64,000 nucleotides of DNA from the NCBI GenBank assembly GCA_035547915.1, contig DASZTS010000095.1, positions 1-64,000 on the forward strand. The letters are read 5' to 3'. Positions 1 through 8,961 of the stretch are shown here, piece after piece. Position numbers and translations under genes: made by a program. Source of the stretch: DASSFG01 sp035547915 (GTDB lineage: Bacteria > Planctomycetota > Planctomycetia > Pirellulales > JAICIG01). How positions within the stretch are numbered: the stretch's first letter is position 1; each line of letters begins with the position of its first letter. Under the pieces are notes generated by a model. The model worked only from the letters and a program-made list of their open reading frames with translations. It was not told where the DNA came from and did not search any database.

Positions 1-46
1 TGGCTGGTGGTTCCTGCTCTGGCTGAGGCTTCGGTTTTCTCGGCAT
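1..46 (-). CDS. 5' end of a gene cut by the left edge, unknown product
   Basis: On the minus strand an ATG at 46 opens a frame that stays open to the window edge and begins MPRKPKPQPEQEPPA, a lysine- and proline-rich start. An AGGGAG ribosome-binding site lies about 6 bases upstream. It is the next member of the run of small minus-strand genes to its right. Only 15 codons are visible, so no function can be given. Confidence 0.45.
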   Translation of the reverse strand, partial: MPRKPKPQPEQEPPA

Positions 47-123
47 AGCTGCTCCCTGTCGCTGTGATGGTCGAGGGCGTACTGATAGCGCTGCCTGCGA
101 CGGTTGTCAATGTTGCAGAATGC

Positions 124-372
124 TCAACCGGCGGCTTCCGCCGGCGACGATGCAGCGTCGGGCGGAGCGACCGTTGGGCCGAACCTGGTTTTGCAGTCCA
201 GCTCCGTCCGAGCGAGCGAGAACGAGTAGAACCAGCTCCAAGGATCGGCCTCGAAGGTGAGAGCCTGGACATGGGCCATTTGGCTAATGGCCTGATCTTC
301 CGTTGGATATGGTCCCGCGATGAGGGCGGACCGGCCGGCGTCGTGGATCGCGATGTAGAACCACATGGTCAA
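124..372 (-). CDS. small hypothetical protein (82 aa)
   Basis: The protein begins MTMWFYIAIHDAGRSALIAG and is rich in aromatic residues in its first two thirds, with an alanine-rich tail. I do not recognise a domain. It follows the 105-aa gene with a 3-base gap on the same strand, so the two are probably co-transcribed. Tiny genes of this kind are common accessory cargo on mobile elements that carry a relaxase. Confidence 0.6.
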   Translation of the reverse strand: MTMWFYIAIHDAGRSALIAGPYPTEDQAISQMAHVQALTFEADPWSWFYSFSLARTELDCKTRFGPTVAPPDAASSPAEAAG

Positions 373-375
373 CCT

Positions 376-693
376 CTATTCATCCGAATCGAACGCAATG
401 AGCACTTCGATGTCAGTGTCTTCGGGAAACGGTGCCTTGCTGATGAGATAGCCGATACGGTTGACGAGGTGGTAACCGCTGATGACGTACTGATTGCCGT
501 CGTCGCCGTCGACCAGCGTCCAGACCGTCAGCGGCTGCTGACGGAGCACGAAGGCGAGCTCGTCGCCATAGGTCTCGAAGAGGCAGCCCGGTCCGTCGCC
601 GAAGGCCCAGGTTGCATTGGGATTCAGGTGGTTGGTGACGAGCGGATACGCCGCGTCGAATTCGTCTTCACTCAGCATGATCGTGCGGGACAT
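376..693 (-). CDS. small hypothetical protein (105 aa), acidic
   Basis: This acidic, probably soluble protein begins MSRTIMLSEDEFDAAYPLV and ends IEVLIAFDSDE. A GGAAAGGAA ribosome-binding site sits a few bases upstream of the ATG, which supports the start. No catalytic motif is visible. It lies inside a minus-strand array of five small genes (124-1614) with tight spacing and similar ribosome-binding sites, which I infer is an operon. Confidence 0.65.
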   Translation of the reverse strand: MSRTIMLSEDEFDAAYPLVTNHLNPNATWAFGDGPGCLFETYGDELAFVLRQQPLTVWTLVDGDDGNQYVISGYHLVNRIGYLISKAPFPEDTDIEVLIAFDSDE

Positions 694-708
694 ACAGGGT
701 TCCTTTCC

Positions 709-1200
709 TTAGTTGTGGTAATCGACGACGACGAGCCATTTACGGCCGGCGAAGTCGGGCTTCAGTTGCTCGCCGTCGAGGTCGGCAAACTCGCAGTGCA
801 AACCGTCGCGGTAGACGGCATTGCCCTCGAATTCGCCGAGGAGCTCCGCGTAGAGCTGCGGCGTCAACGGCATGGCGTCGTCGGGATAGCCAAGATCGTC
901 GCAATCATTGCGGTTCTTCGGGCTGGGACCGATGCCGCCGTGCTGGTTCCAGATGGCATCGAGCGCCGTGCTCTCCTGGTCGGCGGCATCCTTTCGATAG
1001 GCATCGCCTACCACTGTCTCGGCGAGCAAGCCGCTGAAACGGCCGCCGATCACGAACCAGTCGCACACCGGGGAACTGAACTGGCCGCCGTCGCCGCAGA
1101 AGGAAGGATCACTGATGAGGGCTTCGTAGGCCGCGGAGCGGGCTTTGGTCGAAGTCACATCGGAGGGCAGAGAGATTGTCACGAGCATGAGGCAATGCAT
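709..1200 (-). CDS. hypothetical protein (163 aa)
   Basis: The frame is open from a GTG at 1215, but the ATG at 1200 (MHCLMLVTISLPSD) is preceded by AGGGAGG at good spacing, so I chose 1200. The protein has no signal peptide or membrane segment. It carries a hydrophobic first strand and a C-terminal strand RKWLVVVDYHN, which suggests a compact globular fold. No family is recognised. It is part of the minus-strand small-gene array. Confidence 0.6.
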   Translation of the reverse strand: MHCLMLVTISLPSDVTSTKARSAAYEALISDPSFCGDGGQFSSPVCDWFVIGGRFSGLLAETVVGDAYRKDAADQESTALDAIWNQHGGIGPSPKNRNDCDDLGYPDDAMPLTPQLYAELLGEFEGNAVYRDGLHCEFADLDGEQLKPDFAGRKWLVVVDYHN

Positions 1201-1211
1201 GGCGGCCTCCC

Positions 1212-1361
1212 TCACCGGTCGAACGTCATGCGGAGTTCGGCGAACTGGCGTTCGAGCTCCTCGTGGTCGGCGTCGAATTCGGCCTCACATCCGGCGGAGA
1301 GGTCTTCGATGAGGGCCGCAAGCTGGCAGGTGCTAAAGGGAATGTCGCAACTGAGTTTCAT
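1212..1361 (-). CDS. tiny hypothetical protein (49 aa)
   Basis: The chosen ATG at 1361 gives MKLSCDIPFSTCQLAALIED and an acidic second half. An AAAGGA ribosome-binding site lies at 1369-1374. The frame runs further upstream to 1436, but that extension is arginine- and proline-rich and overlaps the neighbouring gene, so I reject it. The stop lies 11 bases before the next gene's start, consistent with one operon. Function unknown. Confidence 0.5.
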   Translation of the reverse strand: MKLSCDIPFSTCQLAALIEDLSAGCEAEFDADHEELERQFAELRMTFDR

Positions 1362-1413
1362 GGTCGAATCCTTTCGGTTGGGGCGGAGCCTCGAAGCTCC
1401 GCCCGGTTGATTG

Positions 1414-1614
1414 CTATTTCTTCTCGGTGGCCACACGCAGCGCGATGCTGCCGTCGAACGGCATGCAGTCGAGCTGGATGTTGAAGCCTTTGCCGTCCTT
1501 GTGTTGCCAGGCGGCGCCGATGCGGGTCCAGAAACCCTTGTCCTTGCCGTCGCGCACCTGGTAGGCGATGTGCGTCGGTGCCTTGGAGGCGGTAGTTGGC
1601 GTTTCGTCGGTCAT
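1414..1614 (-). CDS. small hypothetical protein (66 aa)
   Basis: The protein begins MTDETPTTASKAPTHIAYQV and continues with a predicted strand-rich segment (GFWTRIGAAWQHKDGKGFNI) ending in a basic tail. A strong AAAGGA ribosome-binding site precedes the ATG. From memory, similar very small proteins recur on proteobacterial and planctomycete plasmids and islands, with no established function. It is the first gene of the leftmost minus-strand array. Confidence 0.65.
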   Translation of the reverse strand: MTDETPTTASKAPTHIAYQVRDGKDKGFWTRIGAAWQHKDGKGFNIQLDCMPFDGSIALRVATEKK

Positions 1615-1951
1615 AAGCTTTCCTTTCGTTTGAAGAACGCTTCATTGCGTCCTGTGGGAAAGCGAAAGCGTCGGCTTCAGGCGTGGCGAAGCGGCCGGGT
1701 CAACCGAAAGGCCGAAGGCTTCCTTTTAGGAAAGCGGCCTTGGCAGGTTTACCCGCACGTCGGCCGATGCAGCTTCCCAACTCAGGACGCATCGGGGCGT
1801 TCACAAAAGGGGGGCGATGTCCAGTGAGACGCTGCCGCGGGCGATTGCTGCGAGCGCATGTCAAGAAAGGACGATGGCAAGGCAATGACGTTGCAGATAT
1901 ACGGCGGCCGTTGGTCAACACAACCGTTAATGGCAATTCATCACTGGAAGA
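1615..1951. other. intergenic region between divergent genes, no gene seen
   Basis: This gap separates the minus-strand small-gene array from the plus-strand relaxase. I see no convincing coding frame in it. Because a relaxase gene follows directly, it is a reasonable place for a transfer origin (oriT), but I could not identify a clear nick-site inverted repeat by eye. Confidence 0.3.
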
Positions 1952-1983
1952 TTGACTATGCCGCGAAGTCATGCAGGTATAAT
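1952..1983 (+). promoter_or_regulatory. candidate promoter of the relaxase, possibly leaderless
   Basis: TTGACT at 1952-1957 and a perfect TATAAT at 1978-1983 lie just before the relaxase ATG at 1989. The spacer is 20 bases, longer than the usual 17, so the -35 assignment is weak. A start about 7 bases after the TATAAT would fall on or next to the ATG, which would make the transcript leaderless. No ribosome-binding site is visible there. Confidence 0.35.
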
Positions 1984-1988
1984 CGCCT

Positions 1989-4619
1989 ATGCTGCGTGTC
2001 TTCCAGAACAAACATGTCGCCGGTGCGAAGAGCTACTACACGACCGCCGATTACTATTCGGAAGGTCAAGAGCTTACCGGTTATTGGCGGGGCAAGGCCG
2101 CGGAGCTTCTGGGTCTAACCGGCGAGGTGCAGAAGGCGGAGTGGGACGCGCTGTGCGACAACCTGCACCCGAAGACCGGCGAGCGGCTGACGCTGCGGCA
2201 GAAAACCGACCGCACGGTGGGCTACGATTTCAACTTCCACGTGCCCAAAAGCGTCTCGCTGCTCTACGCTATGACGCGCGACGAGCGCATCCTCGATGCC
2301 TTTCGCGAGTCGATGCATGAAACGATGCTCGATATCGAGCGGAACATGGCCACGCGGGTCCGCATCGGCGGCCGCCAGCAGGACCGCAACACGGGCAATA
2401 TGGCCTGGGGCGAGTTCATCCATTTCACGGCCAGGCCGGAGGAGGGCGTGCCCGATCCGCACCTGCACGGCCATTGCTTCGCCTTCAACGTCACCTATGA
2501 CCGCGAGGAACGTAGGTTCAAGGCCGGGCAATTTCGCGACTTAAAACGCGACGCGCCGTACTTCGAGGCGGTCTTTCACGCCCGCATGGCGCACCGCATG
2601 GTCGAGCTGGGCCTGCCGGTCGAGCGGACAAAAACCGGCTGGGAACTCTCCGGCGTCGACCGCGACTTCATCGAGAAGTTTTCCCGGCGGACGACCGAAA
2701 TCGAGCGCAAGGCCCGCGAAAAGGGCATCGTCGATCCGCAGGCAAAGGCCGAGCTGGGGGCGAAGACGCGTGAGAACAAGCAGAAGGATATGAGCCTGCC
2801 GGAGTTGCAGGCGACCTGGGAAGGCCGGATGACGGCGGGCGAACGCCAGGCCATCAAAGACTTGGAGCAGAAGCTGGGCGGTGACGCCGCGCCGGCGGAT
2901 GCTGCCGCCGCGGCCAAGGCGATGGAATACGCGATCGGCCATGAATTCGACCGACGGTCGGTGCTGCCCGAACGGCGATTACTGGCCACAGCTCTCAAGC
3001 ACGGGGTTGGCCAAGCGACGGTGGAACAGGTGCACGACCAGGCGGAGCGCAGCGAGTTGATCGTCGGCCTTCGCAACGGCCGCCGCATGGTATCGACGCG
3101 CGAGGTGCTGGCAGAGGAAGAGCACACCGTGGGCCTGGCGCGCGCGGGCCGCGGTGCCTGCCGGCCGTTCGTCAACGACTACGATCATTTCGAGCGCGAC
3201 TGGCTGAACGAGGAGCAAAAAGCCGCCGTCCGCCATATCGTCGAGTCGCGTGACAAGGTAATCATGCTGCGTGGCGCCGCCGGCGTCGGCAAAACCTCGC
3301 TACTGCAGGAAGCCGTCGAGGCCATAGAGCACAGCGGCACGCATGTCTTCGCCTTCGCCCCTTCGACCGATGCTAGCCGCGGCGTGTTGCGTGACGCGGG
3401 ATTTGCCGATGCGGACACGGTGGCCAGGCTGCTGGTTGACGAAAAGCTGCAGAAGCAAATTGCTGGGCAGTTGATCTTGATCGATGAGGCCGGCTTGCTT
3501 GGTATGAAGGATATGAACGCGGTGCTCACGCTGGCCGACCGGCTCGATGCCCGCGTTCTGCTGTCCGGCGACCGCAGGCAACATGGCTCGGTGGCTCGCG
3601 GTGCCGCGCTGCGGCAGCTCGAAGAAGAGGCCGGCGTTGTGCCGGCCGAGGTCAAGGAAATCCAGCGGCAGTCGGGCGAGTACAAGCAGGCGGTGAGGGC
3701 GCTCAGCGACGGGCTGACGGTGGATGGGTTCGACGCCCTCGACCGGCTCGGTTGGGTCAAGGAAATCGACAGCGAGGAACGCTACAAGCACATGGCCGCC
3801 GACTACCTGCAGGCGGTAGGTGAGGGGGCGACCGCGCTCGTGGTGTCGCCGACGCATGCCGAAGCGCGTCGCATCACCGGCGAGATTCGACGGGCGATGC
3901 ATGAGGCAGGCAAACTCGGCAAAGACGAGCATGAAATCCGCGTGCTCAAGACCGCCAACCTCACCGAGGCGGAGCGGACCGACCGCGTCAATTACGACGA
4001 AGGGGATGTGCTGGTCTTTCACCAGAACGCCAAAGGCTACGAACGCGGCCAGAAGGTCACCGTCAAGGAAACAGGCACACTGCCCTTCGACCAGGCGCGG
4101 CACTTCCAGCTTTACCATGCCTCAACGCTCAGCCTAGCGGCTGGCGACACCGTCCGAATCACTAAGAACGGCTTTACCGCCGACGGCAAGCACGAGCTGC
4201 GTAACGGTATGTTGAGGCAGATCAAAAGCTTCGACGAAGCTGGCAACCCGGTCGATAGCAAGGGCTGGGTCATCAGCAAGGACTACGGCCACCTGGCCTA
4301 CGGCTACGTGGTGACGAGCCACGCCAGCCAGGGCAAGACGGTCGATCGTGTCTTCATCGGCCAGTCGAGCGAGTCTTTCCCGGCATCCAGCCGCGAGCAG
4401 TTTTATGTCTCCGCGTCCCGTGGGCGAAAGCAGGTCGTCGTCTACACCGACGACAAGGACGAGCTACGCGACGCCCTCAACCGCTCCGACGATAGGATCA
4501 CCGCCACCGAGCTGATCGCCGGTTCGCCGACGCGGCAGGCAGTATTGCTGCACCAGCGCTACCCCGATCTGCCGGCCATCGAGCTGCATAAGGAACGCGA
4601 GCATGCACTCGAACGCTGA
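1989..4619 (+). CDS. MobF-family conjugative relaxase/helicase (TrwC/TraI-like)
   Basis: This 876-aa protein would nick and unwind DNA at oriT during conjugative transfer. The N-terminal relaxase domain has paired tyrosines (Y16/Y17 and Y22/Y23) and the three-histidine metal motif HLHGH at about 158-162. The helicase half has Walker A GAAGVGKTS near 429, Walker B LILIDEAGLL near 496, and a late helicase motif SHASQGKT near 775. Length is near that of TrwC (966 aa) and shorter than TraI, so it lacks large C-terminal extensions. A small gene overlaps its 3' end. Its coupling-protein partner is probably the gene at 32908-34440. The family call is firm; activity is inferred. Confidence 0.93.
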   Translation: MLRVFQNKHVAGAKSYYTTADYYSEGQELTGYWRGKAAELLGLTGEVQKAEWDALCDNLHPKTGERLTLRQKTDRTVGYDFNFHVPKSVSLLYAMTRDERILDAFRESMHETMLDIERNMATRVRIGGRQQDRNTGNMAWGEFIHFTARPEEGVPDPHLHGHCFAFNVTYDREERRFKAGQFRDLKRDAPYFEAVFHARMAHRMVELGLPVERTKTGWELSGVDRDFIEKFSRRTTEIERKAREKGIVDPQAKAELGAKTRENKQKDMSLPELQATWEGRMTAGERQAIKDLEQKLGGDAAPADAAAAAKAMEYAIGHEFDRRSVLPERRLLATALKHGVGQATVEQVHDQAERSELIVGLRNGRRMVSTREVLAEEEHTVGLARAGRGACRPFVNDYDHFERDWLNEEQKAAVRHIVESRDKVIMLRGAAGVGKTSLLQEAVEAIEHSGTHVFAFAPSTDASRGVLRDAGFADADTVARLLVDEKLQKQIAGQLILIDEAGLLGMKDMNAVLTLADRLDARVLLSGDRRQHGSVARGAALRQLEEEAGVVPAEVKEIQRQSGEYKQAVRALSDGLTVDGFDALDRLGWVKEIDSEERYKHMAADYLQAVGEGATALVVSPTHAEARRITGEIRRAMHEAGKLGKDEHEIRVLKTANLTEAERTDRVNYDEGDVLVFHQNAKGYERGQKVTVKETGTLPFDQARHFQLYHASTLSLAAGDTVRITKNGFTADGKHELRNGMLRQIKSFDEAGNPVDSKGWVISKDYGHLAYGYVVTSHASQGKTVDRVFIGQSSESFPASSREQFYVSASRGRKQVVVYTDDKDELRDALNRSDDRITATELIAGSPTRQAVLLHQRYPDLPAIELHKEREHALER

Positions 4620-5022
4620 AGCGGGCCGTAGCGACCCGTCGTACTTGGAGATGGTGCGGCATCAAGTCAGTGGCGAAGAGGCCACCGAAACGGACGACCT
4701 CGGCGCCTTTGGCTGGCTGCGTGGGCAAAAGGAGAGGGCGGTCATGCTGGAGCTGCGCCGCCGCAACGGTAACATCATCGGCCTGGGCTATGCCTGGCTG
4801 GAGCGGGCCGAATTCGATCCGTCGGCGGGCATCACGCTGTATTTCATGGGCAAGGCGGTGAGAATCACCGGCAGCAACCTGAACTCCGAAGTCCGCCCGC
4901 ACGTGCGGATGTTCAACGGCATCCTGCGGCATCGCGTGCCGTGGATTCAGGAGACTAGCCAGGTGATCGCGATGCGGGCGGCCAAGGATGCCGTCGTTAT
5001 TGAGCGGATTGAGGTGAAGTGA
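4603..5022 (+). CDS. hypothetical protein co-transcribed with the relaxase (139 aa)
   Basis: The ATG at 4603 lies inside the last codons of the relaxase and overlaps it by 17 bases, so translation is probably coupled. The protein starts MHSNAEAGRSDPSYLEMV. Its core looks like a small beta-rich domain (MLELRRRNGNIIGLGYAW and ITLYFMGKAVRITG). No family is recognised. The tight link to the relaxase suggests a role in transfer or in controlling it, but that is inference. Confidence 0.7.
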   Translation: MHSNAEAGRSDPSYLEMVRHQVSGEEATETDDLGAFGWLRGQKERAVMLELRRRNGNIIGLGYAWLERAEFDPSAGITLYFMGKAVRITGSNLNSEVRPHVRMFNGILRHRVPWIQETSQVIAMRAAKDAVVIERIEVK

Positions 5023-5056
5023 TTGCACTCTCTTGCACAGTTCCGTCACTTGCTGT

Positions 5057-7501
5057 CTAGACTCGGCCTCGCACTTCGATTCGCGTGCGCACGGGCACAT
5101 AAATCGGCACATTGCGGCCGAGGTCTTCTAGGCGGACGACGACAGCGAACGGAACATTCTCGACCTTCCGTTGCCATCGTTTATAAGCAGCAACCGCTAG
5201 CGTGTAATGGCCGTCACTATATTCTTTTTTGTGCTGGCCCCACTGGAAGCTCGCATGCTGCACTGATCCCCGCGACCGCTGACGAAATGTCGGCCTGAAC
5301 TTTAATTCCTTGGGCAGCATTGTCTCTTCTTGCTCATCGAACAGCATTTCATCGAGGGTTACCTCGTCAGACTCGTCAACGGGCTCCGACATGGCCTCCA
5401 CAATATCGTCGCGGTCTTTGTCACCGCGGAACATGCGCCATCGCAGGTCGACGCCGAAATATCGCTCAAGCCCCCAGCGCTGTACCTCTGGCGCATGGGC
5501 TACGGTAACGGTAAGGAGGCGCTGGTCGTTGGACTTGGCAAGATCCGAGGGCACCGGTACATCAAAGAAAACGACGTGATCCGGTTGGATGTCGCCCTGG
5601 AAGAATGCGACGACTGAGTGGTCGTCGCATCCGGTTGCACGGTCGTGGTCTGGAACGCCGTGGCCAAGCAGCATGTAAACCTGGTCTCGTTGCTCTTCGC
5701 CGGGGAACGCCTGGCGAATTGCCGCCAGTTCGCCGTTCTCCTCGCGATATGTCGCGGAGTTAACCAGAAACGCTCGTAGCAGTGGAGCGGATGCCGTGAT
5801 ACCCAAGGAGCGAAGGTCCTGGTCGATCAGCGCAAGGCGGTGCGCAACGCGTGGCGCGGCGAAGCTCGTTCCCGCCCAGAAGCTCAACGCCGGGGAAAGC
5901 TGCCTGCTGGCCGCTGCGACCTGCAGCCCGCGGTTTTCTCGAACGCGCCCCATCGAGCTGTCGAAGGCCAGATTGCCGCCATATTCTACGACTTCCGGCT
6001 TAGTTTCGCGGCGGATGCCCGGTCCTGAGCGCGTAAATGGTGATGGTTGGTGGCGAAGGGCAATGGCACGGTTGTCTCGGGCGGCGACAATCTTAGTCCC
6101 CGGCGCCACCGAGCCCACCGTGACTGCCAGCGCTGCTTGACCGGGGTCCAGCAACCGCGCCGTCTCCTCGGCGAGGTATTCGGGATAGTTCTTACCTTCT
6201 TTGACGAAGTCGGAAAGCTCGGCAAGATCAATGTTGCCAGTACAGGTCACAAACACTACATCGTGCTGGCGCGACAGTTGATCGATCCGACGGGCGACCC
6301 ACGATGTGCGAGGCAGAACGCGCCGCGAGGAAGCCGCCCATATCTTCCGGTCGTCGCCCATAGCGAGGCAGAAAATGCGAATACCTTTTGCGGAGAAGAA
6401 CTCGACGACCTCTTCCAGGATTTTGGAAAACAGCCGCTCATCCTCTATTTGATTGTGGGCATCGAGTATGCGGGCGCTGGCGATCCACAAACGTGGGCGG
6501 TTCTCAGCACCATTGGCGAGATTGAGAGCATAGTAGGAGGCAAGCGACGCTACCGCCGATCCGTGCCCATGCTCGTCTTCTGAGTTGTTCGGCTGCTTTT
6601 TCAGGAATGACTTGGTGAGATTCTTACGAACGACTTTTTCCAGAAACGGGTTTCCCGTCGTCACCCCCGTATCGACAATGCAGACGACGGGAGCATCTCC
6701 GGCAGGATTGGCGATCGGAGCAAGTTCCTGGACGCGAAAGGCTTCCAGGACTTCGCTAAATGTCTGGAATCTCGGACGCGATTCGATCGAGCGAATGCTC
6801 GCAATCCATTGCGGCTCCTCGACAATCTGCTTGAACATCGCTCCGGTGCAACGAATAACCGCCCGGCAGCTCGGCGGTAGCAGCTCATGTTCGAAGTAGG
6901 TGCCATGCACACCGTTTGCAAAGGCCGCTTGCAAATCCTTTATCCACCCTTCGATCTCCTCCTTTTGCTGTCTAGGTCCTTGTTTGAGCGAAAGGAACTC
7001 GATCTCGCAGATGACGTCCTTTTTCTTGATGAGGGCGGTGTACCGCTTTCTGAGCTCGTCGTCCAAACGTTCTCTCGGGTCGGCCTCCCGAATGTCCTTG
7101 AGCTGGGCGAGCCAATCGTTGGGAAGATGCTGGTTCTTCACCGGGCCAGTCGCGAATTCGTCAACCTTTTTGGTCAACCGGCTCAGGTTGTCTTTCTTGG
7201 GGACGGCATAGACGACCTCCGGCGAAGGCTGCGCGATGGGCTTAAGGTCAGTACCGCTTAGCGTCGCCGCTGGATTGATCGGTGCCTCGTGCTCCAGCTT
7301 GTAGAAGACGGCGCGGCGCTCGTCTTCGCTCAATGATTTCAGGTTTTTCGAAAGCTCGCTTATCTTAACCTTGAGAACCTGAGCGATTTCTTGACGCCTG
7401 GCAATCACCTCCGGCGGGAGAGGAGCAGTGCGGCCTTCTTCTTTGCGACGTGGCCGCGAGTCAGGGGGAGAGAGGAAAAGAGGTGGAAAGCCGTCGTTCA
7501 T
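5057..7501 (-). CDS. ietS: subtilisin-like S8 serine protease of an IetAS-type defence module
   Basis: This 814-aa protein has the subtilase catalytic triad in order: Asp in CIVDTGV (near residue 275), His in EHGHGSAVA (near 312) and Ser in GTSFAAPR (near 544). There is no signal peptide, so it should act in the cytoplasm. The long N-terminal charged region (about 1-250) and C-terminal beta-rich region lie outside the protease core. Its ATG overlaps the stop of the upstream AAA ATPase by 4 bases. This ATPase-subtilase pairing is the hallmark of IetAS, first described for plasmid incompatibility/stability in Agrobacterium and later reported as anti-phage. The symbol follows this gene pairing and motifs, not a sequence search. 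Confidence 0.8.
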   Translation of the reverse strand: MNDGFPPLFLSPPDSRPRRKEEGRTAPLPPEVIARRQEIAQVLKVKISELSKNLKSLSEDERRAVFYKLEHEAPINPAATLSGTDLKPIAQPSPEVVYAVPKKDNLSRLTKKVDEFATGPVKNQHLPNDWLAQLKDIREADPRERLDDELRKRYTALIKKKDVICEIEFLSLKQGPRQQKEEIEGWIKDLQAAFANGVHGTYFEHELLPPSCRAVIRCTGAMFKQIVEEPQWIASIRSIESRPRFQTFSEVLEAFRVQELAPIANPAGDAPVVCIVDTGVTTGNPFLEKVVRKNLTKSFLKKQPNNSEDEHGHGSAVASLASYYALNLANGAENRPRLWIASARILDAHNQIEDERLFSKILEEVVEFFSAKGIRIFCLAMGDDRKIWAASSRRVLPRTSWVARRIDQLSRQHDVVFVTCTGNIDLAELSDFVKEGKNYPEYLAEETARLLDPGQAALAVTVGSVAPGTKIVAARDNRAIALRHQPSPFTRSGPGIRRETKPEVVEYGGNLAFDSSMGRVRENRGLQVAAASRQLSPALSFWAGTSFAAPRVAHRLALIDQDLRSLGITASAPLLRAFLVNSATYREENGELAAIRQAFPGEEQRDQVYMLLGHGVPDHDRATGCDDHSVVAFFQGDIQPDHVVFFDVPVPSDLAKSNDQRLLTVTVAHAPEVQRWGLERYFGVDLRWRMFRGDKDRDDIVEAMSEPVDESDEVTLDEMLFDEQEETMLPKELKFRPTFRQRSRGSVQHASFQWGQHKKEYSDGHYTLAVAAYKRWQRKVENVPFAVVVRLEDLGRNVPIYVPVRTRIEVRGRV

Positions 7502-8547
7502 GGTCTGTGTGGTTTTGGCCCGCCCCGAGTCCGGGCGGTGCGGATAAGCGTCTTGTACTTCTTGAAGTAATCGGCAATGTCGGCGGTGCGGACTTCGGTA
7601 CGGTCTTCCATGATCATCGTTTTCAGGACCTCGACCACGCCGCGTTCGATCTGCGAATACGACAGTGATTGCGTAGTGCGCACTACGGAGTCGAGCTTGC
7701 CTGAAAGGTTCACGCCGTTGAGGAGCAGCGAAAGGAACGATTTTGTCTGGTTCGTCGTGGGCACTGGAAACAGGATCACGTCGTCGAATCGTCGCCAGAG
7801 TGCATTATCAAGGAGATATTGGTGATTGCTAGCCGCGATGACAATGCTCTCGGCTGAGCGGAAGCTATCCATCGCTTGCAATAGGCTGTTGACGACTCGC
7901 TTTAGTTCGCCGACATCGTTTTGGTCATCGCGATCCTTTGCCACCGCGTCTGCCTCGTCGATCAGCAGAACCATCGGCGTGGTTTGCGCCATGTCAAAGA
8001 TGCGCTGAATATGCGATGCCGTCTCGCCGAGAAAGCTCGTAATCAGGGCATTGAGGCGGACCACGCCGAGCGGCAGTTGCAGTTCGCTGGCCAGCCAGTG
8101 CGCCGTCAGCGTTTTGCCGCAGCCGGGTGGCCCCCAGAAAAGAATTTTGGTTTTCGGGAGGTAGCCATACTTGGCCAGCTTGAGCCGCTGACCGTGTTCC
8201 TGGAGGATGCGGTCAAGTTGGTTTCGAGATTCGGTCATCAGCATGACGCGATTGGCGTCCATCCTGGGCTCGATCACCGACACCAGCGGTTCGCCAAAGC
8301 GGCGATCCTTTGGCAAAACCGAAAGGCCGTTGACGGGCCGGGAAAGCGGACGCTCCTCGCCGTTGCTCAAAGCCTTCTGCAGCTCGCGGGCTTGTGAATG
8401 GTGATTTGCCGTCAACTCCTCGGCGATGATCGCCTCCGCGGCACGATAGAACGCCTCGTCGTTGCGTTCGCGAAACGCCTTAAATAATGTGAGGAGCCGA
8501 TCTGCGTGCGTCATTCCGCGTTTCCTGGCCACATCCGTGACGGCCAT
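7498..8547 (-). CDS. ietA: AAA+ ATPase partner of the IetAS-type module
   Basis: This 349-aa protein has one AAA+ domain: Walker A GPPGCGKTL near residue 139, Walker B VLLIDEADAV near 196, a sensor-1 asparagine in IAASNHQ, and an RRFDD arginine-finger-like segment. The first 100 residues are helical and include a charged linker. It precedes the subtilase gene with a 4-base overlap, so the two are translationally coupled. Known IetAS pairs need both genes for their phenotype; here I infer that the ATPase gates or feeds the protease. The pair sits in island cargo next to the relaxase. Confidence 0.82.
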   Translation of the reverse strand: MAVTDVARKRGMTHADRLLTLFKAFRERNDEAFYRAAEAIIAEELTANHHSQARELQKALSNGEERPLSRPVNGLSVLPKDRRFGEPLVSVIEPRMDANRVMLMTESRNQLDRILQEHGQRLKLAKYGYLPKTKILFWGPPGCGKTLTAHWLASELQLPLGVVRLNALITSFLGETASHIQRIFDMAQTTPMVLLIDEADAVAKDRDDQNDVGELKRVVNSLLQAMDSFRSAESIVIAASNHQYLLDNALWRRFDDVILFPVPTTNQTKSFLSLLLNGVNLSGKLDSVVRTTQSLSYSQIERGVVEVLKTMIMEDRTEVRTADIADYFKKYKTLIRTARTRGGPKPHRP

Positions 8548-8745
8548 TTGCTGCTGGACTCCTTTCCAGTCAATTGGTGGTTTCTCACCGAGCTTGCGCA
8601 GGGTTGCAAGTCATTGGCAAGAAAAAAGATAGGATCGTGCGGGGATGGGGCCGGAGCACGATCACAAGTCCTTAAATTCTAGCAGAAAGCCACGGTAGTG
8701 GCAGGTCAATACAAGCCGTTGAAGCGAGGGGCGGCGTCCGAATTC

Positions 8746-8844
8746 TTAAAACATGCTCAACTGTCACCTCAGGAGGCGTTTCGGCCGCGCGAAGGTTCCT
8801 CACTTCGTGGCGATTGCGCACTCACGGAAGACCGGCTCCTTGAA
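8746..8844 (-). pseudogene. decayed copy of the 3' end of the methylase/helicase gene
   Basis: The minus-strand frame ending at 8746 aligns without gaps over 32 codons with the C-terminus of the large methylase/helicase at 12085. It keeps ARPKR, QLSMF and the same TAA stop, with 19 of 32 residues identical. Two in-frame TGA codons replace a Trp and an Arg. No upstream part of the gene remains here. The segment between this scar and the intact 3' end (8845-12084) is therefore bracketed by two copies in direct orientation, as expected for a cargo insertion or a past duplication and replacement. Confidence 0.8.
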
Positions 8845-8961
8845 GGAGATAGCCGACTGCCCGATTCGCGCATCCAGGCTGCCGATCGATCCACAGGTAA
8901 TGCGGATAAGCGACGAAAACAAACGCCTGAAGGCTGGCCATTTCGCTAGCTCGGCAAGCCG

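Noticed and set aside
64..1410. Long plus-strand frame (448 codons) over the small minus-strand genes
   Set aside because: It has an arginine- and valine-rich composition typical of antisense translation, no start signal, and it covers five minus-strand genes that each have a ribosome-binding site.
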